Of a stretch of 64,000 nt of DNA, positions 45,060 to 58,139 are shown one piece after another. The notes under the pieces were generated by a model that had not been told where the DNA came from, made no database searches, and saw nothing but the letters and a program-made list of their open reading frames with translations. The position numbers and the translations under genes are program-made. How positions within the stretch are numbered: position 1 is the first letter of the stretch; the number at the start of each line of letters is the position of its first letter. Source of the DNA: Hericium rajendrae (Eukaryota; Basidiomycota; Agaricomycetes; Russulales; Hericiaceae); the NCBI GenBank assembly GCA_033439255.1, contig CM065885.1, forward strand, positions 2,542,001 through 2,606,000, read 5' to 3'.

Positions 45060-47222
45060 TCACAAGGTGTACTCAAACCGCGGATGCCGATCCCCCAACC
45101 GTACCCTCTCCGCCTTCGAATCCCATCCCCCAGGCTCCGTCCCCATCCCCTTCTCGCCGATCAACCGCACAACCTCAGCGCGCTTAGCGGTGTTGCGCGT
45201 GCTAAAGTAGACCATAGCAGCGGCAGAGGACACAGCCATCACACACGAGAAGGAGAGGTCGATGATGGATGCAGTGCGGAAGCGCGGCGGGTCGACGAAG
45301 ATCCAGGTTGAGACAATGGCTGTGCGTAGATTGCGATGAGATAATGGAAGGTGAGATGATGCAGATGATTGTACCTCCGACGTTACTGCTCATAAAGCCC
45401 ATAGCCACGGCAGTAGCGCGCCTGTAATGCGGCTGCAGGTTATTTGACTGCCATGTACTGAGCGCTGGCGGAACAGAGTATGTTCCGATGATTTGCAGGA
45501 AGAGGGCGCCATAATCCGTATGCTTGCTCGAACTGCCTGCGAGAAGTCCTGCTGTAAGAGTCCATCTCGAAATGCATTGAGGAGAATCTGGTACCAAGGA
45601 ACATCGCATAGCCAACTATTGCGATGAGGCTGGTGATGATAGCCATGGTGCCACGTTGCTTGTATTTGTCGCAAAACCAGGAGGCAGTGATACTGAAGGC
45701 AAACGAGCACGCATAAGGAGGAACCTAGACTCCAGCGTTAGATAAAGGTATCGTTAACTAATGACACACGCACGGATAGTAGCTGGGTTCGCGTCGGGGA
45801 CTGGCCAAGAGCATGGACGATGGTGGGGGTGCTTATCATTTCCTCAATAATAGATGGACAGGCGCGAGATTGCTGATTACATACAAGTTTGCCAGTCCGA
45901 ATAGCTGTTTCGAGGTTCAGTCAGCAACAATTCCATCCATGTACACGTTGAGGTACTTACCGTTAGTCCACTAGCAAACAGTGGCAGGCAAAGCAGCAGG
46001 GCTTGTGGAGCACATAAAGCGCTCCAGACCTCGCTCCATGAGAATTTCTCCTTTCCGTCATCGCCGCTCCAGTCGTCAGCCAGGGCCTGGGTGTAGACTT
46101 CTCGTTCTTGAGGGTTGAGGAAACGCGCCGTAGAAGGCGACGCGGGGAACACAAGGAATGACAGAAGACCGAACACTGTTGTGAAGACACCTTCCTGAAA
46201 TACGGGTTGACCATGGTCACGCAAGAACAGAAAAATATCCGGGAAGTACAAACCAGAATGAAGATCCACTGCCACCCCGAGTGGCCGCGCAAACCGTCCA
46301 TGTTTTGAATTGCAGCTGCAAGCAGTCCAGAAAAAGCTCCCGCAAGGGACGTCACGCTGAACATAATGGCACAGCGCAGCTGCATCGCATGGCGCTTGTA
46401 AAACGACGAGAGATACAGGACTATTCCTGGGAACAGACCACCTTCCAACGCGCCGATGAAGAATCTGCAAGCGAGAAGTCCTTCGTAGGAGCTTACGGCG
46501 CCTGTGTAAATGATCACATCGAAGTCGTATTCATGGGCACGACAGCGCTAAGGCAAACAGACACCAACCTTGGCAGGCGCAAACCATGCCCCAAAGCGTC
46601 ACCATTAACGGAAGGGTGACATTTGCACCCAGACGCTTCATCAGTAGGTTCATGGGCAGTTCTGCCACAATATATGGCACACTGATTTGAACAAATCAGC
46701 AGTCGGATCGAGGATAGCTTTGCGTCCGAAGACAGCTCGAGCGCAGGACTCCGTGGCGGGAGCATAACTTACTAGGTTACCGTGAGGGCCGTAAAATACT
46801 GGTGATCGGTCATTTTCAGATCCTTTTCTAAGCCTGCGATACGGGCATTGCCAATGTTTCTGTTCAAGTGATAGTCATGCTCGATACTAGGACGCAAGGA
46901 GCACTACGTACGATCGATCCTAATGCGTGATCCATATTTTTTTTATTAAGGCAACTTGGAAAACAATGATAATAGAACGCACCAGGAACGACAACAGGAC
47001 TACATGGTAATCGCGCCGTCAGTATCGCAATGCCCTTGAGCACAAAAAATGTAACTCACAGTACATGCCCACAATCGGGACAACGACAAGGTCCATCTTC
47101 GCCGTCGCCATACGCTCGACATGCTTGTCCGTGTGCACTATGCTTGAGGACTCCTTGTCAAGTCCATCCTCTTCATCCGAGGTTTTGAGGATGTGGTGCA
47201 GATCAATGTCAGCGTCCTGCAT
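45060..47222 (-). CDS. MFS transporter, anion:cation symporter (Dal5/allantoate-like) family
   Basis: Twelve exons from 47222 down to 45060 (47060-47222, 46983-46999, 46912-46919, 46773-46859, 46569-46681, 46254-46501, 45961-46194, 45885-45904, 45774-45831, 45595-45724, 45374-45538, 45060-45319) encode 500 aa. Motifs in order: LVVVPIVGMYFLLSFLDRSN then IGNARIAGLEKDLKMTDHQ, VPYIVAELPMNLLMKR, FFIGALEGGLFPGIVLYLS, GHSGWQWIFILEG, PTIVHALGQSPTRTQLLSVP, and HYRRATAVAMGF, all signatures of the ACS family that takes up allantoate, nicotinate, pantothenate or related organic anions. About 12 membrane helices are expected. The substrate cannot be read from sequence. An exon of only 8 nt (46912-46919, GATCGATC) supplies the DRS of the conserved FLDRSNIGNAR block, so it is required for the family motif. 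Confidence 0.9.
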
Positions 47223-47909
47223 CGCGTCTGGAAATTCTGCCAGCTATCTGAGGGTGCAATGTCAAAGAGCACGGGGAGAAGGGCGCAACAAGGAGACAGC
47301 TGCCGACAGACGCCAACGCACGATTTGGCAGAGAAGTCGAACCCACCTAGAACTTAGTGCATAGCGTTCACGTGTCGAACCCCTTCCATCAGTGACTGTG
47401 TTGTATTCTGGAGAAGCAAGGCGCTGTCATAAGATAGAAACCTTTTCGACGTGTCAGTTGTCAACATATTGGCGCAAGCCCTGTCACGGCATGCGTCGAG
47501 GAGCTGGAGAATATAAGCAATCGGAGGTCCACCAAGCTCTTGGGCCGTAACAAAATCACGAGTTTGGATTCCGAATGTACAGCCATAACATAGGCGGCGG
47601 TTCTCGCTTTACAAGTGTTTGGAAAGTGGAACGAGAGCTCAAGGTAGATGTGACAGTGAATGCTCGAGGTTGACAAGAGCACAATTGTTACCTGCGAGTC
47701 GGGAACTTGTCGGATTTGACGGTACATCCGGCCCGCATCACTCCGCATGCTCGGTCACTGAGCTCATCATAAGTACAACCAGGCTGCCTGTTCGTGGGTC
47801 GTAGAATACTTAGAGAAGGGTGTACAGTAAGTAAATAACGCATAGTCAAAAGAGAAACGGATATGTATACACAGTTGAGACACCTTCCAAACCCCAGATT
47901 GAATCGTAA
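47223..47909. other. Intergenic stretch
   Basis: Promoter side of the transporter gene and 3' flank of the membrane protein gene. No additional gene was seen. Confidence 0.5.
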
Positions 47910-49174
47910 CTACGCGTCGAGCCCCTCCTTGCCGTCCCCCGACGACGGAAAGTCCACCTCCGTCTCTCGCGAGATATGAACAGTAAATGGCCGCATGGGA
48001 ACGGCAGCATTGCTTCCGACAGAGCCGTGCATGTGTGGAGCGGCATACGATCGCGTCCGCGATCCATTTAATCCCAGTACTCTTGTTGGGTCCAAGCGGA
48101 AATGTATCTGCAGAGCAATGAGCAGGTATGTGATACCCTGCGAAGAGAGCAATGAGTAACATAAATACAAACAGGAGCGAAGTGATGCATACAGCAAGAG
48201 GTGTTATTGCGTCGTTTGCTGCGTACTGCCCGTTTGATCCTTTGAGGTAGGCAATCAGTAGGCTGATGACGCCGCAGCTGTATATCGTGCCGCTTTCGAC
48301 AATGGCGGTGACCACTGGCATGAGGTTTGGCGCGCCGCCAGCAAAGCGACCTATTCGGCAGATGCGCCAGACGATGGCGGCTGCGACCCGGTGAGGAAGA
48401 TAATGGGCGAAAGGCGTCTAGGTCACTTACCAGTGCAGAAAACGTTGATGCACACCGTCAGCACGAAAAATGAGGTGATATAATGGGTCGCGGTCTCGAA
48501 CACAGTGGAGTCTCTGGAAGAGCACGAGAATTGGTAACATATAAACATGCCAGTGCCTAGATTGTGGCGACTCATTAGCGAAAGGGCAGAAGGGAAGTCG
48601 TGATAACCTACCTGTGTTCGCCAACAGTGCCAGACTGGGAACAAGGATGATGGGCCATCTATTACCGACTGTCACGTAACATCTCCAGATCTAGTAGCGA
48701 TTCAGTATACTGAGCCGGAGTAGATGATAGAAGCGCACCAGAACACCGTCACCAATCAAAGTCTGAATCGTGTACAAAACACTCTTCGCGACGTATAGAG
48801 GGTCTGCTGCATTCCTGAAGTACGCAACGGGATCAGGAGCAAAGACGAAGCCTTGAAAAAGTTGGGTAAGGCTGAGAGCAATATGCTGAAGACAGGACAG
48901 TTTCAGCGTGATTTGAAAGAGAGGACACTGGAGACGCACAGAGGTCCCTACGCAGAAAAGGATGGTCGCGACTGGTAGCAAGGCCCGCTGCTGTGTTCGA
49001 CCGTCCTTCCCTCGACGGATCAGCACCGTCCACAATGTCCCAAAGAGCAGGACGAAGATGCCTTCATTCCGTGCAGCGCGGTATCAGTCGCGGTATTGGC
49101 ACGGAAACGTCTGACGTACCAAACAGAAAGCTCTCCAAGAATATAGATAGCAGCTCTGCCTGGAGGAGTTGCAT
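47910..49174 (-). CDS. Seven-helix membrane protein, mushroom-expanded family
   Basis: Seven exons (49120-49174, 48940-49061, 48739-48885, 48612-48690, 48431-48556, 48193-48380, 47910-48137) encode 314 aa. Hydrophobic segments in order: ELLSIFLESFLFGIFVLLFG, ATILFCVGTSHIALSLTQL, VLYTIQTLIGDGVLIWRCYV, WPIILVPSLALLANTG, HYITSFFVLTVCINVFC, MPVVTAIVESGTIYSCGVIS, and NDAITPLAGITYLLIALQI. LYTIQTLIGDGVLIWRCYV is the hallmark of a large Agaricomycete family of integral membrane proteins with GPCR-like topology and no established function. The cytosolic tail ends in an acidic EVDFPSSGDGKEG. No ligand or partner can be proposed from the sequence. Introns are 47-64 nt and all phases agree. Confidence 0.8.
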
Positions 49175-50967
49175 GTTGGGAATGGAAGAGCAGGGCTGAC
49201 ATCTTCGTACACATGTTCATGTGTCCCCGGAAACTTATACCCTCTGCATCATCTCGGAGTTGACATTTCTGCACAGCTGCTGCCAATCTAGTGCCAGGAT
49301 CCGTGGTCCGTACAGCTTCCGAGATCCACAATCCAGCATCAAGCGTGATGGCTGGACCAGCAAAGGAAGTTGCTGGGTTAAAGACGCTGTGACAGACGAG
49401 TATAAGTAGCTCCCCGACGACACATCCGCGTGCCGCGCCTTGCTGCGATCAAGGACGTATCCACCGCATGACTTCGGGAGTTGAACTGTTTCCTATTCCT
49501 GAGTAACGGCCTGTCGACGGACTGTACGGAAGCTTATCAGCACAACTTAAATGAGCTAGCACTATCAACTGCAATGCAAGTCACATCATAGCTTCATCGC
49601 ATCGCTGCATCAAATCAAAACGAACCAGGAACAGGCGGCATACTCGCAGAGCTTGATATCAGCCAGCGTCCTCGGTTCCACTGCGACATGCGCAAGTGTA
49701 CGTGTCGTGGGTGCTAAAGAGGGATCAAGAGACGTCAGTGGACCGGCGATTCGCCCGATCCCGTACTGATGCAGCAGTGATACACCCTCCGACAGCGACC
49801 CGCCACCATGAGGTGATATCTATCCGTGCTAGAAGCTTATCTAACAGCTGTAGGGAAGATGTTCAGATCGAGAAGCCCCATTAAAACTGACGCTATGGGG
49901 CCCCTGTTAATCAGGGTATAAGTAGACGCACGGAGCACTACATCCATCACTGCAACGTGGTTACTCGTGAGAGTTCCAAGCACCGTTAGCAGCATCAGGC
50001 TTGCGCCAGCCTTTGGCGCCAGTTTTCAGACCGCGAAAAAAAGGACTGCTAACGGTTTCATCACTGAACATGCGCAGCCTCAGTGTTGCAAATTCTCACC
50101 GGTCGCTGTTGTAGGGCGTCCAAAGGGACACGTTGCGCACACGATGTCTTGCACGATGTTTGAGTGATTGGTTGATGATGTCGGGGAGTCGCCCATTGAA
50201 ATCATCGATATTGCAGTCCGCATCGTGCCAATAAATGCTAGCATCCTCTGATACGGTCGACTTGTCCGTCGTTGTCTACGGGAGATGGTCACCAGTCACC
50301 ACTAGCTAAGCAACTTCGTGACGTTTTGCATGTAAAATTTGACAACGTCTCCTGATAACTGTCAGTAAATATCAATGAAGTTACTGATGTCTGATCGCTT
50401 ACCGACATGTCCTTCCAAACCTTGATACGTTGTTGTCAGTTGCAGCGAGAGTTGAGAAATGCGACGCGCCGAACGTGGCCCATTCCCGATCAGATCTGCT
50501 TCCACCTCGTCGACAACGCAGCATTCGTGCAGACATCCTCACTGTCAACACGCAGTTCAACTTGTAAGGGAGTATAACAGTCCGCCACAGACGAGCGGAC
50601 ACTCCCATTCCGGTCCACATACATACACTGACAGTAAGTACGTACATTTAGTCCGCCCCAAGAACCCAAAAAAGCCACAAAATACTGTACGCGAATCGAG
50701 GCCGAAGCTTCAGTGATAGAATAGATATCGAGTAACATGTAATGTAACGGGGTGGTGCCGAAAAGAGTCTATGGCATAGTAAAGTGTCTAGTCGGGATGC
50801 TGATGGTGGTGAAGGTGGTGGCGAAAGTGCAGTCCAGGGAATCCTACTTCGCAAAATAGGCAGTCTATGGGCTCGCGTCTAGTGTGGCTCATCATCCAGG
50901 CTTCCATCCTGGCAAAACCGAGATGAAGATATAAGAGAGGCAGACATGGTGAGATCCACAATACCAT
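49175..50967. other. Gene-free stretch
   Basis: About 1.8 kb with only short frames. It includes the upstream region of the membrane protein gene and the 3' flank of the GT2 gene. No repeat, RNA gene or TATA box was recognised with confidence. Confidence 0.5.
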
Positions 50968-53900
50968 TTAGTACGAGAAGATCATCAACCAGGGATTGAG
51001 CACAATCTAGAGGAGAGAAATATAAATGAGGACAGCTTATATGGCCAAACCGTAGAAAACGCACTGGGAAAAGAATGTGGCTTCCGGCAGAGATACTGCA
51101 AGACACATGTGGTTTCAGCGAAGGAGCGTTCGGGACATGGAGTGAATACTCACGAGATGGGGAGGATGACGGCCCAGTCCCACCCGGGTATCCGCCATGT
51201 CTCAGGGACGGCGGAGCTGGCTAGGACAGCTATGGCAATAAATACCGCAAAACAGAGAACGAGGGAGATCCAGAAGCGCTTGAGGATGCGCGGGACTTCG
51301 ATGAAGAAGTTCGAGCGCTCGACTTCTTTCTTGGTGGCACCCCAGGTGATGTCGTAGGAGAAGACGTGTGCGAGGATCGCTTGCGACAAATGAATAGAGA
51401 GGCCACCAAAGAAGAAGAAGCTGGGAAAGTCACAGCCATCAGCGAGAGAAGAGCATGCGGCCGGGAGCAAGGACTCACAAGAAAGGAATCCACGTAAGAT
51501 TCTCGAGCATGCTGTCGAAGATACTGCGATGGCCGAGGCGATATTCCAGGAAGGTGAATCCAAAATTGCCGAGGCCAGGGAAGACGACTGTACAGGCCAA
51601 CCAGATCTCGAAGGAGTGTTCGTAGTACCCGTCGATGTTGAGCGCCCAGCCGAGGACGAGGTAATTAACAAGAGACAACGTTCCACCAGCCGCCAGACCG
51701 TCTGCAGACAAAAGCGATCAGCAGAAGTTCTTGCTAAGGGGAGATGAGCCAAACTTACAATATGAGAACATGTCTGTTCATAAAGTAGTCGGCCTATTAG
51801 TATGCATTTAGTGGAAGCTGCGGAGGACTTACAGGACATCATGCCGATCTTGTAATGGATGGGAGCCTCGGACCACACGAATATGCGCAGCTGCTTGGTG
51901 ATGGGACCCATGCGCCACCAGTCTTTCAGAGGGTTGAAAAGGAGTTCATTGCATCCTAAGGTGACATGAGTGAGCACAAATTTGACGCAAAGTAGTTGGG
52001 AGGTCGCACCGTAGGAATACTTCTGCCACCGGTTGAGCTCATCGTCGACTGTCAATGAGACACCTTCCTTGAACCCGCCCTCGGAATATGTGGCCCAACG
52101 GATTGTGTATCCCTTCAACTATATGATGTACAGATCACGATCAGTAACCATATAACTCTGAGGTTCTCTTGACTTACCTGCAAGCGCAATGCCATGTCGA
52201 AGTCCTCGCTAACATTGGACTCAGACCAAATCTTGCTCTTGTTGTCATCACCGGGGTCCAGGAACGCAGCGTCTTGGATGGCAGACCACCGCAGGAAGGC
52301 ATTGTGTCCGACGAAGGGAGCGACCTCGCCGTTGGCGCAGCCCATGGAGATGCACTTGTTGATGCGGCGCGTGAAGTGGGCGATGCCGTTCTCGAAGTAA
52401 TGATGCGCGACCTGCATAACGTCTAAACACGAGTTGGGGAGGGTCAGCAGGAAGAGATTGTGTAAATGGACAGTGTCGTACCGGACTCGTGCTGGATGAT
52501 TGCGATATCCGGACATTCACCGAGCTCGCGTGCAGCATCGCGGAAGCAATCCTAAAGCAAATCGATCAGACTCACAAGAGTCCAGGATCAACGACACACA
52601 TACCTCAGGGACGATGGTATCCGAGTCCACGATGAGAATGATCTCCCCAACCCGCAATGCTTTCGCATTGCAGGCCCACGGCTTAAACCGCTTCCCGCTC
52701 TCCTCGAAGATCTCCTCAATCGCCAGTTGTAGCGCCCGCTCCTCGATATCATCATCCGCATCCTCATCGACGATCTCCCCGCGCGCCATGCGCTCCTCCC
52801 GGTCCGCCTCCAGCTTCTTGATGTGCGTCTCCATCTTCAAGCTCAGCGCCAGCCCGTAGTTCATGTTGCTGGCCTTCTTGAACCGCCCGCGGCGCTTGAA
52901 CCCGCCCTCGGCGGAGTCATGCTTCGGGCGCGCGACCCACCCGATGCCGTTGTCTGCATAGAACGCGACGCGGATCGCGCGCTCTTCCTCGGACAGGAGC
53001 TGCAGCCCGTCGTCGTGGACAAAGATCGAGGATGTCCCGCCCTGCCGTGCGTATGTCTGCATCGCCTTCTTGAGCGACTGGACTGACGGTGCACTGTGGA
53101 ATGAATGGGTGGCGTCAGCGGCGTTCGGCTTTAGATTGGATTCTCGAGGCACAGAAAGCCAAAAAGCCAAATTACGCTGCAGGGTGCTATGTAACGCCGT
53201 CTTGGCGCAACAGCCTCGGTTCGAGCCAATGGCCGCCATGATCCCGTTATAGCAACATCGAAACTTACATTGTCTGGTCTAGGCTCTCCTTGTAGACCGG
53301 CATCTCGATGGTGATGTGCGGCAGGTGCGAGTCGACCTCTTTGTTAGGATTGGGTTTGATCGCAGAGTAGTACTTCGAGTTCTCATGGTACTGCGCAACC
53401 GGTCCGAGGCTATTTACGGAACGAAGGCATGAGTAGATGACGTGCGGCGCAAGATGAAATCGACTCACATATACGAAAGGTTGCCAATGAGCTGCATGGC
53501 GAAAAACTGCGTATCATGGAGATGAATCCGGGGTTTCCGGAAGAGCGGGCAAAAATATGCTTACGAGCGACACGCAGAACAAGAACGGCATCGTTACTAT
53601 GAGGCCAAAGCGCCCGTACTGGTGATCCAAGCGCCACTCCGTAAGGAGCACGTTCAAACCACTGCCCATGAAGACTGGAGTCGCAACATGTCAGATTCGA
53701 GACCGAGCAGTAAAAGGAATGCAGTGTGCTTACAGAGGGACAATGCACATCCGAATCCGCTGTAGAATGGAGTGAACAGGCGCATCGGGCGTGCGCTCGC
53801 GCCAGTCGCCTTCTCGGGATCCTGCGCGTCCGCGTCAGGCTTCGTCGAGGAGAGCCGCCAACCCCATAGCGTTCCCATTTTCTTGGCCTTCTTGGTATTG

Positions 53901-54690
53901 CGCGCGACCTCGGGCGACACTGCGGACACCTCGACCTTCGCGGCAGCCTGCTTTTCGTTCAGCTGCACATCGGACGACGAATTAACGGCCGATCCCGGGG
54001 ACGATGCGCTGCTGGTCGATGGGGTGGCAAAGTTCGCGGCGGACAGCCGCTGCGACCACACGAGCTTGATGAGCTTCTCGTCAAAGTCGCGGCAGATCGG
54101 AATGATGGTGTCGATGCTGTCCGACCAGACGATGAGGACGCGTTCGTCGCGCTAATTAAGATGACGTAATGATTAATTAGGGAAACGGATGACGAGGACG
54201 GAAGACCGACGATGAAGGCACCACACTGCTCTTTGTCGGCGTACGGCAGATACGCCATACTTTCCAGAATCTGGATGCGCGTGTTGTCGTCGACGTAAAT
54301 CGCCGAGCCGTCTTCGCCGCTGCTTGCACGTCAGCGGACGGCGGGAAAAGGACGTGAAGGAGACTTACGCGGTGCTCAGAGCAACGTGCACGGCGGCGCT
54401 GCGCACCTTGACCGCCACGACGGCATTCATGAGGCGCACGGCCGCCTCGAAAGGCTCCAGGTACGGATTCTCATAGGGAAAGACACGGAACTGGCCAGGG
54501 TTAATGCGCAGGCAGACACCGGCATGGACGTTTTCGCCCGAAGGCTTGAACCATGCGTCACCTTGCGTCTATTTACGAGTCGGTGTTAGGCATACGGTGG
54601 CCACTGCAGGACACCGTGATAACGCACCTGCCTGAAGATATGATGCAGGAGTGCATCATACGCATCGTAATCCATAGCGGTCAGACTCAT
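50968..54690 (-). CDS. Fungal family 2 glycosyltransferase, multi-pass membrane (GT2/cellulose-synthase-like)
   Basis: Seventeen exons from 54690 down to 50968 (54628-54690, 54369-54568, 54211-54319, 53734-54151, 53565-53674, 53469-53506, 53269-53409, 52604-53093, 52482-52551, 52178-52422, 52010-52118, 51833-51955, 51759-51773, 51479-51701, 51154-51420, 51065-51095, 50968-51006) encode 896 aa. The catalytic part has ITIEMPVYKESL, ILIVDSDTIVPED (DxD), GHNAFLRWSAIQD, WSESNVSEDFDMALRLQ (ED) and DDELNRWQKYSYG (xxRW), as in processive GT2 synthases. Several helices flank it (for example GRFGLIVTMPFLFCVSLFFA), and the end reads VLNPWLMIFSY. This deeply conserved fungal protein resembles the GT2 reported as needed for hyphal growth on surfaces in plant pathogens; its polysaccharide is unknown. 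One donor (GTCGGT at 54210) is atypical. The first exon may begin further upstream, since the sequence before ATG 54690 (SPVFK) also looks coding. Confidence 0.9.
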
Positions 54691-57002
54691 CTTGAACACA
54701 GGCGACTCGCAAGGGAAAGAGCGAGGAAGAAAAAAGAGAGGAAGGGACTGGAAGTAGCAGCTCGACGAAGGGACGGCGGAGCGCTGGTCAGACGGGAGCC
54801 CTCACGTCCCCTGGAGTCTTAAGAGAGATCCCAGCCTGTCGCCCTCCCTATCTCAGCTCTGAATCGACGCGCCATGGATTGGAAGGCTTGAGTGCGGATG
54901 AATGATGCCCAGAAAGGCAGATGTTCCATGTTGGCATCTGCCTCGCAAGGGCTGTGCATAAGTTTGGAGCCAGGGTCATGACAATCTTCTGTCCCAGCAC
55001 GCACGGACGCCCGATATGCGCACGCCATGGACAAGGTTGCGCTCCCGTATTGCGAAGAACGAGGCCCAGGGTCCGTTGCGGCGCTTGCCCTTGAAGTTCT
55101 CCAGTTCCTCTAGACGGACGTCGACGTGGACGTGATCGGGGTCGACAGTACAAGGGCGATAGCCCTCGCCGAGGGCACTGCCGCACAGCAGTCCGAGACC
55201 ACTGTTGAGACATGCATACCATAACTAGCCGTGATTCGTTAAGTAGCGTACATGACACGCTGCATCAAGATGCCCTGGCGCCGACCGAGCCGACCCAGAC
55301 AAGGAGCGTTTTCCCATACACAATTAATTGGCTCGGGATGCAGGACCACGTTTTTGGTTCCTGGTCCGATGCTTCGAATTCTGGATCTCGTCCGCCCTGA
55401 GCCGCAACCGTGCCGCATCTCAATGAATCACAGAATGCGCTCTGCCTCCTCTCCATGGTCCTCGGGGCGCGCAAGCGCTGCTCCCCCGCAGGCCAAATTG
55501 TCCGGTGAGACAGATTCCCCGCGACATGTGTTCGACTTGGGCTGCGGATGGAAACGCGTTCCATAGACTAGAATCACAATCAGACAACCTATTCAGAGGA
55601 GACGAACCAATTCGGGTCGTACCACTGTCAGCGTTAGGCGGCGGTATCCCCTTTTCCGTCGGACACAACGGAGATCCCATCTGTCTATCAATACGCACGC
55701 CTACAGGTGACAAGCGCGTGCGTGCGCCGCGCAGATAGAGATGGAGATGGATAGGTGATGTCGGCGATACATCGTGCAGAGGATAGAGCGGCCGCAGGTA
55801 TTCCGGGCGTCAGGGCGCACACGAACAACACACGAAGGCCGTGCAGAAATACACGGAACCGCACACCACGTGAGACGACACCAAGGCCCCTGGTTATGTA
55901 TACATGTGCATGTCGTGTACGCGCACGAGCCGCGATCGTCTGGAGTGAGGATCGGCGGGGGCGGGACTCGGGATTCAGAGACGTCAGGTCCAGGGGCCAG
56001 CTCCTGCGAGCGCGCGCACGCCAGGGAAAAAGGTCGGAAGGGTAAAGGAAGCGTCCTCGGGTGGGTCGATGGGAAGAACGCAGCGTGTCAACAGAAGCTG
56101 ATGATCTATGGCGTTTCGGGAGAACGTGGGTGGGAATTTGGTGGAAGTAGTCCACGAGTAGTCGGCGCCTAGGTTATCCATTGAAATTTAGTGACTTCAA
56201 GGTCGAGATGGCGTAGCCGCTAGCATCGGCCTCTGTAGACAATGCTCAATGTCTGGATGCAAAGGGCTGGTGGCGGCCTGACCAGAACCTCTCGCTGACT
56301 TGAAAAGCAGCTCGACGCGAAAAGTTTCAAACTCCGCGACCCGGACACAAATTGATGTCTAAATCGGAGCATGTTGCCCGGCGGTAGATTGTCGACAGGC
56401 GTCAGATACAAGGAAAAAGAAGAAAACGGAACAACGGCGAGGAGAATGAAACGTTCCATTATGTCCGTTCAACGGAAGAACAGTCTTACGGGCAAGCCGG
56501 ACTTGACAAATAGATTAAACGAAAGCATGCACTGTTCCGGTATCGCGTTCGATGACTGCGAGTCCGTTCGGCAGGTTGGCATTACATTCGCATGGTCTGA
56601 AGATCGTGGCACAGCCGAGTAGCCCAGGATATTTGATGACGTCCGAGGGCGCCTTCATAGCCTGAATCTTGGATAGCGCACCCAACTGTGCCAAGCAGGG
56701 CATAGCGTCAAGAAGACAAATCGACAGACCGCTAGACCGAGAAAAGAAACTTCCAAGCTACTATGTGGTGGGCTTGCGTCATGACGTGCGTCTCGAGGCA
56801 GGAAGGCGGATTGGCATATATGGAACATTTCGTTATCGCTGCACTGGAGTGGACGATTGCTGATCACTTTAATTAGCCGCCGCAAGATGCACCGCCGGGA
56901 TGGAGGCGGAACTGATATGGTTTGAACGGAAAAGAAGGGTGGAATAATCGAGAAACGAAGGTCCTCAGCACGTATCAATTGTCAGGCTTCGTAAGACATG
57001 AC
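54691..57002. other. Gene-free stretch upstream of the GT2 gene
   Basis: About 2.3 kb; the first 150 bases are pyrimidine-rich on the - strand and are probably the GT2 leader or a missed first exon. Beyond that only short frames were seen. Confidence 0.45.
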
Positions 57003-57782
57003 TTACACGAGACGATCTATTAGCGTGCGTGAATGCAAGCACGAACGGAGTCCAGAATCTTGCGATACAGATAAGTTAGGTGCAATAGGAGAAAGAACCC
57101 TGCGAGTCACAACGTGGACATGTTCAGGAGAGGTATTCTTGTCTGGGTTCGTGAAGTGGTCCGCCCAAACTTCGTAAAGTGTAGATCCGCCCACGAGTTC
57201 GAGCAATTGATCAGCATGGCCAAGCTGGATGCGATTAAGCACCTAGGTTAACGTAACGAGCAAATTGACTCGTGAGTTGACTGGCGCGCAGGACTTCCGA
57301 TTTATGAATCGATGATGATGGTGACTGCAGAGCGTCGAGGCTAAGATTGAATCGGGTGAAGGCGATGGACAACAGGACCAAACAACCATTTTCCCACCCT
57401 TGTTCAATGTTCGCCACATTCGCTGTCCTCTGTCGAACTTGTAAGTAACTTGTAAGTAACAAGTTGTAGAAGCTCGTATACTGTCTATACAGAACATCCG
57501 AAGATATATTCGAACCAGGGCTCGTTCTCAAGTCAAACAAGGTTATCGGATCCAACCCTTGGTGCCTTCGTTCTCGAGGTCCAGGGCCATCGACTTTTCA
57601 TCAAATTTAGCGACACCTCCTGGAAAAAGTCTGACAGTCGACGGTGCGCATGCATTTCCGACCTGTGCCTGCGGAAAAATGGTGCGTGCACTCCCCCTGT
57701 GGATCTTCTGTTGCAGAGGACTGTAATAGCACCGGCAGATGTCGCACGCCCATCTTGCTTTTGAGAGAATGTAAATAAACAC
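57003..57782 (-). pseudogene. Possible gene remnant, not recognised
   Basis: A - strand stretch at 57003-57240 reads VLNRIQLGHADQLLELVGG, then STLYEVWADHFTNPDKNTS, preceded by a plausible acceptor (AACCTAG) and by coding-like sequence at 57260-57555 (LLSIAFTRFNLSLDALQSP). Further upstream, 57543-57782 reads GGVAKFDEKSMALDLENEGT in another frame. No start and no clean splice set join these. It could be a decayed gene or a real gene I could not model. Confidence 0.25.
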
Positions 57783-58139
57783 ATTGGCTTATGATTTCCC
57801 TTTCTGCTCACCTTGTAACGTTTTAGGCTACGAGGTTTGACTTGATGCATGCACGCTGTATGCAGACACGCTATGCTAGGGACATCGACGCGTGCCTGCA
57901 TTCCACGGCCCGCCAGCGGCCTTTGAGGGCTTCTATCTGCCCCCAGCAAGACCGCTCTAACTCGCAGGTATTGTCCCATACCTGCCGGATCGACATCAGT
58001 GTTTCTTGTCAGACTTGGCAGTGTACAGAGCTGTCATCGTGCTGTTCGGGGGTTTGGGGCTAGCCGCCCAACCGCCCTGCCCATCCATCCTCATAAACCA
58101 TGCGCGTCTTTGAACGCAGCTGTATCGTTACTCCCCACG

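Noticed and set aside
47330-47400. Possible second tRNA because of a TCGAACCC sequence
   Set aside because: No acceptor, D or anticodon stems could be folded around it on either strand.
50968-54690. Chitin synthase
   Set aside because: It lacks the chitin synthase QRRRW and associated signature blocks; the SEDFDMALRLQ and ELNRWQKY blocks match the separate fungal GT2 family.
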